From positions 1 to 50,306 of IMG/VR virus record IMGVR_UViG_3300042558_002832: a stretch of 50,306 nt of DNA, one strand, 5' to 3'. Both the position numbers and the translations under genes were made by a program. This DNA comes from a virus. The notes under the pieces were generated by a model, which saw only the letters and a list, made by a program, of their open reading frames with translations, was not told where the DNA came from and did not search any database. This document shows positions 50,001 to 50,306 of this stretch, in pieces (within the stretch, counting starts at the first letter, position 1; the number at the start of each line of letters is the position of its first letter).

Positions 50001-50294
50001 TTAGAATTTAGAATCTCTAGTAAAGAAGAATGCAACGAATCCATATTCATCGTATCTAACTACTTTCAAATTAGAATCTAACATAAGATCAAATCCGCTA
50101 GGAAGATCAAGATCACCTAGATCTGTAGGAACTCCTCTAAATTTAGAGTCCATAGCATCATATGCCTTAGTTAAAACAGCGTCATCATAATCAGATTCAG
50201 AATCTAAACGACAAACATTTGAAGGATTTTCACCTAAAAGATCACATGCCTTTTGATGATATGCTATAACATCGTCGTCATCCATTTCATCCAT
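50001..50294 (-). CDS. Acidic hypothetical protein, possibly extending past the window
   Basis: A 97-residue frame starting MDEMDDDDVIAYHQKACDLL, with AYDAMDSKFRGVPTDLGDLD and a tail RYDEYGFVAFFFTRDSKF. It is strongly acidic and soluble. No family is recognised. The frame stays open to the right edge of the window (four codons), so the true start could lie outside. The 66-base gap after it carries only module E. Acidic phage proteins of this type often bind host enzymes. Confidence 0.68.
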   Translation of the reverse strand: MDEMDDDDVIAYHQKACDLLGENPSNVCRLDSESDYDDAVLTKAYDAMDSKFRGVPTDLGDLDLPSGFDLMLDSNLKVVRYDEYGFVAFFFTRDSKF

Positions 50295-50306
50295 AAGAAT
50301 ATCTAC

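Overview
The window reads as part of the genome of a large T4-like myovirus with low G+C, probably infecting a member of the Bacteroidota. The T4-like assignment rests on a recognisable set: large terminase (gp17 type), contractile tail sheath (gp18 type), tail tube (gp19 type), a gp26-type baseplate protein next to a very long tape measure, a split type II topoisomerase (gp39 and gp52 types), a T4 RNase H-type 5' nuclease and thymidylate synthase. The host guess is inference. It rests on AT-rich leaders mostly without Shine-Dalgarno sequences, a Bacteroidota-style lipoprotein, an ECF-type sigma factor and the overall composition. Every supported gene lies on the minus strand, so transcription runs from high to low coordinates. 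Genes are tightly packed, with many ATGA, TAATG and TTGA stop/start overlaps. No tRNA, CRISPR array or insertion sequence was found. No stretch over 300 bases lacks a gene; the longest gaps are about 190-200 bases (25232-25419 and 32480-32682) and hold terminators.

Layout, in transcription order. 50306-48107: an acidic small protein, an early-type small gene, the RNase H-like nuclease and small proteins. 48110-43913: a membrane protein, unrecognised probable virion or assembly proteins, a coiled-coil protein with a C-terminal membrane anchor, a 618-residue probable virion protein and a candidate small terminase. 43971-38395: a block of sugar genes lying between the candidate small terminase and the large terminase (deacetylase, a 1059-residue multi-domain glycosyltransferase, another glycosyltransferase, an NAD-sugar epimerase). 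38393-32683: terminase, sheath and tube. 32479-30569: aminotransferase and methyltransferase. 30467-26942: both topoisomerase subunits. 26939-25420: acetyltransferase and glycosyltransferase. 25231-18649: RHH-like protein, gp26-like protein, a small chaperone-like ORF and the tape measure. 18649-14320: PhoH, a decayed phosphoesterase, a CCA/poly(A) polymerase-like protein, a lipoprotein and small early-type proteins. 14235-1: ECF sigma factor, RmlB, a PD-(D/E)XK nuclease, a run of glycosyltransferases and methyltransferases, an epimerase, a vWA protein, ThyA, a lone ABC-transporter membrane domain, RmlC, thioredoxin and a UDP-glucose dehydrogenase-like protein.

Two themes tie the window together. 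First, about sixteen genes for nucleotide-sugar conversion, glycosyl transfer, deacetylation, acetylation and sugar-type methylation are scattered among core virion genes, which suggests that the phage builds or remodels a glycan (host surface, virion or DNA; the sequence cannot say which). Second, five intergenic sites share a two-block sequence with a near-constant 35-37 base spacer. Three hold a terminator hairpin in the spacer and two do not. They precede the sigma-factor gene, the topoisomerase operon, the nuclease operon and two operons of small genes, so they are candidate early promoters fused to terminators. Further points of interest are capsid-targeting-like leader peptides on a glycosyltransferase and a methyltransferase, a peptidase S74-like C-terminus on the tape measure, and a possible +1 frameshift ahead of the tape measure.
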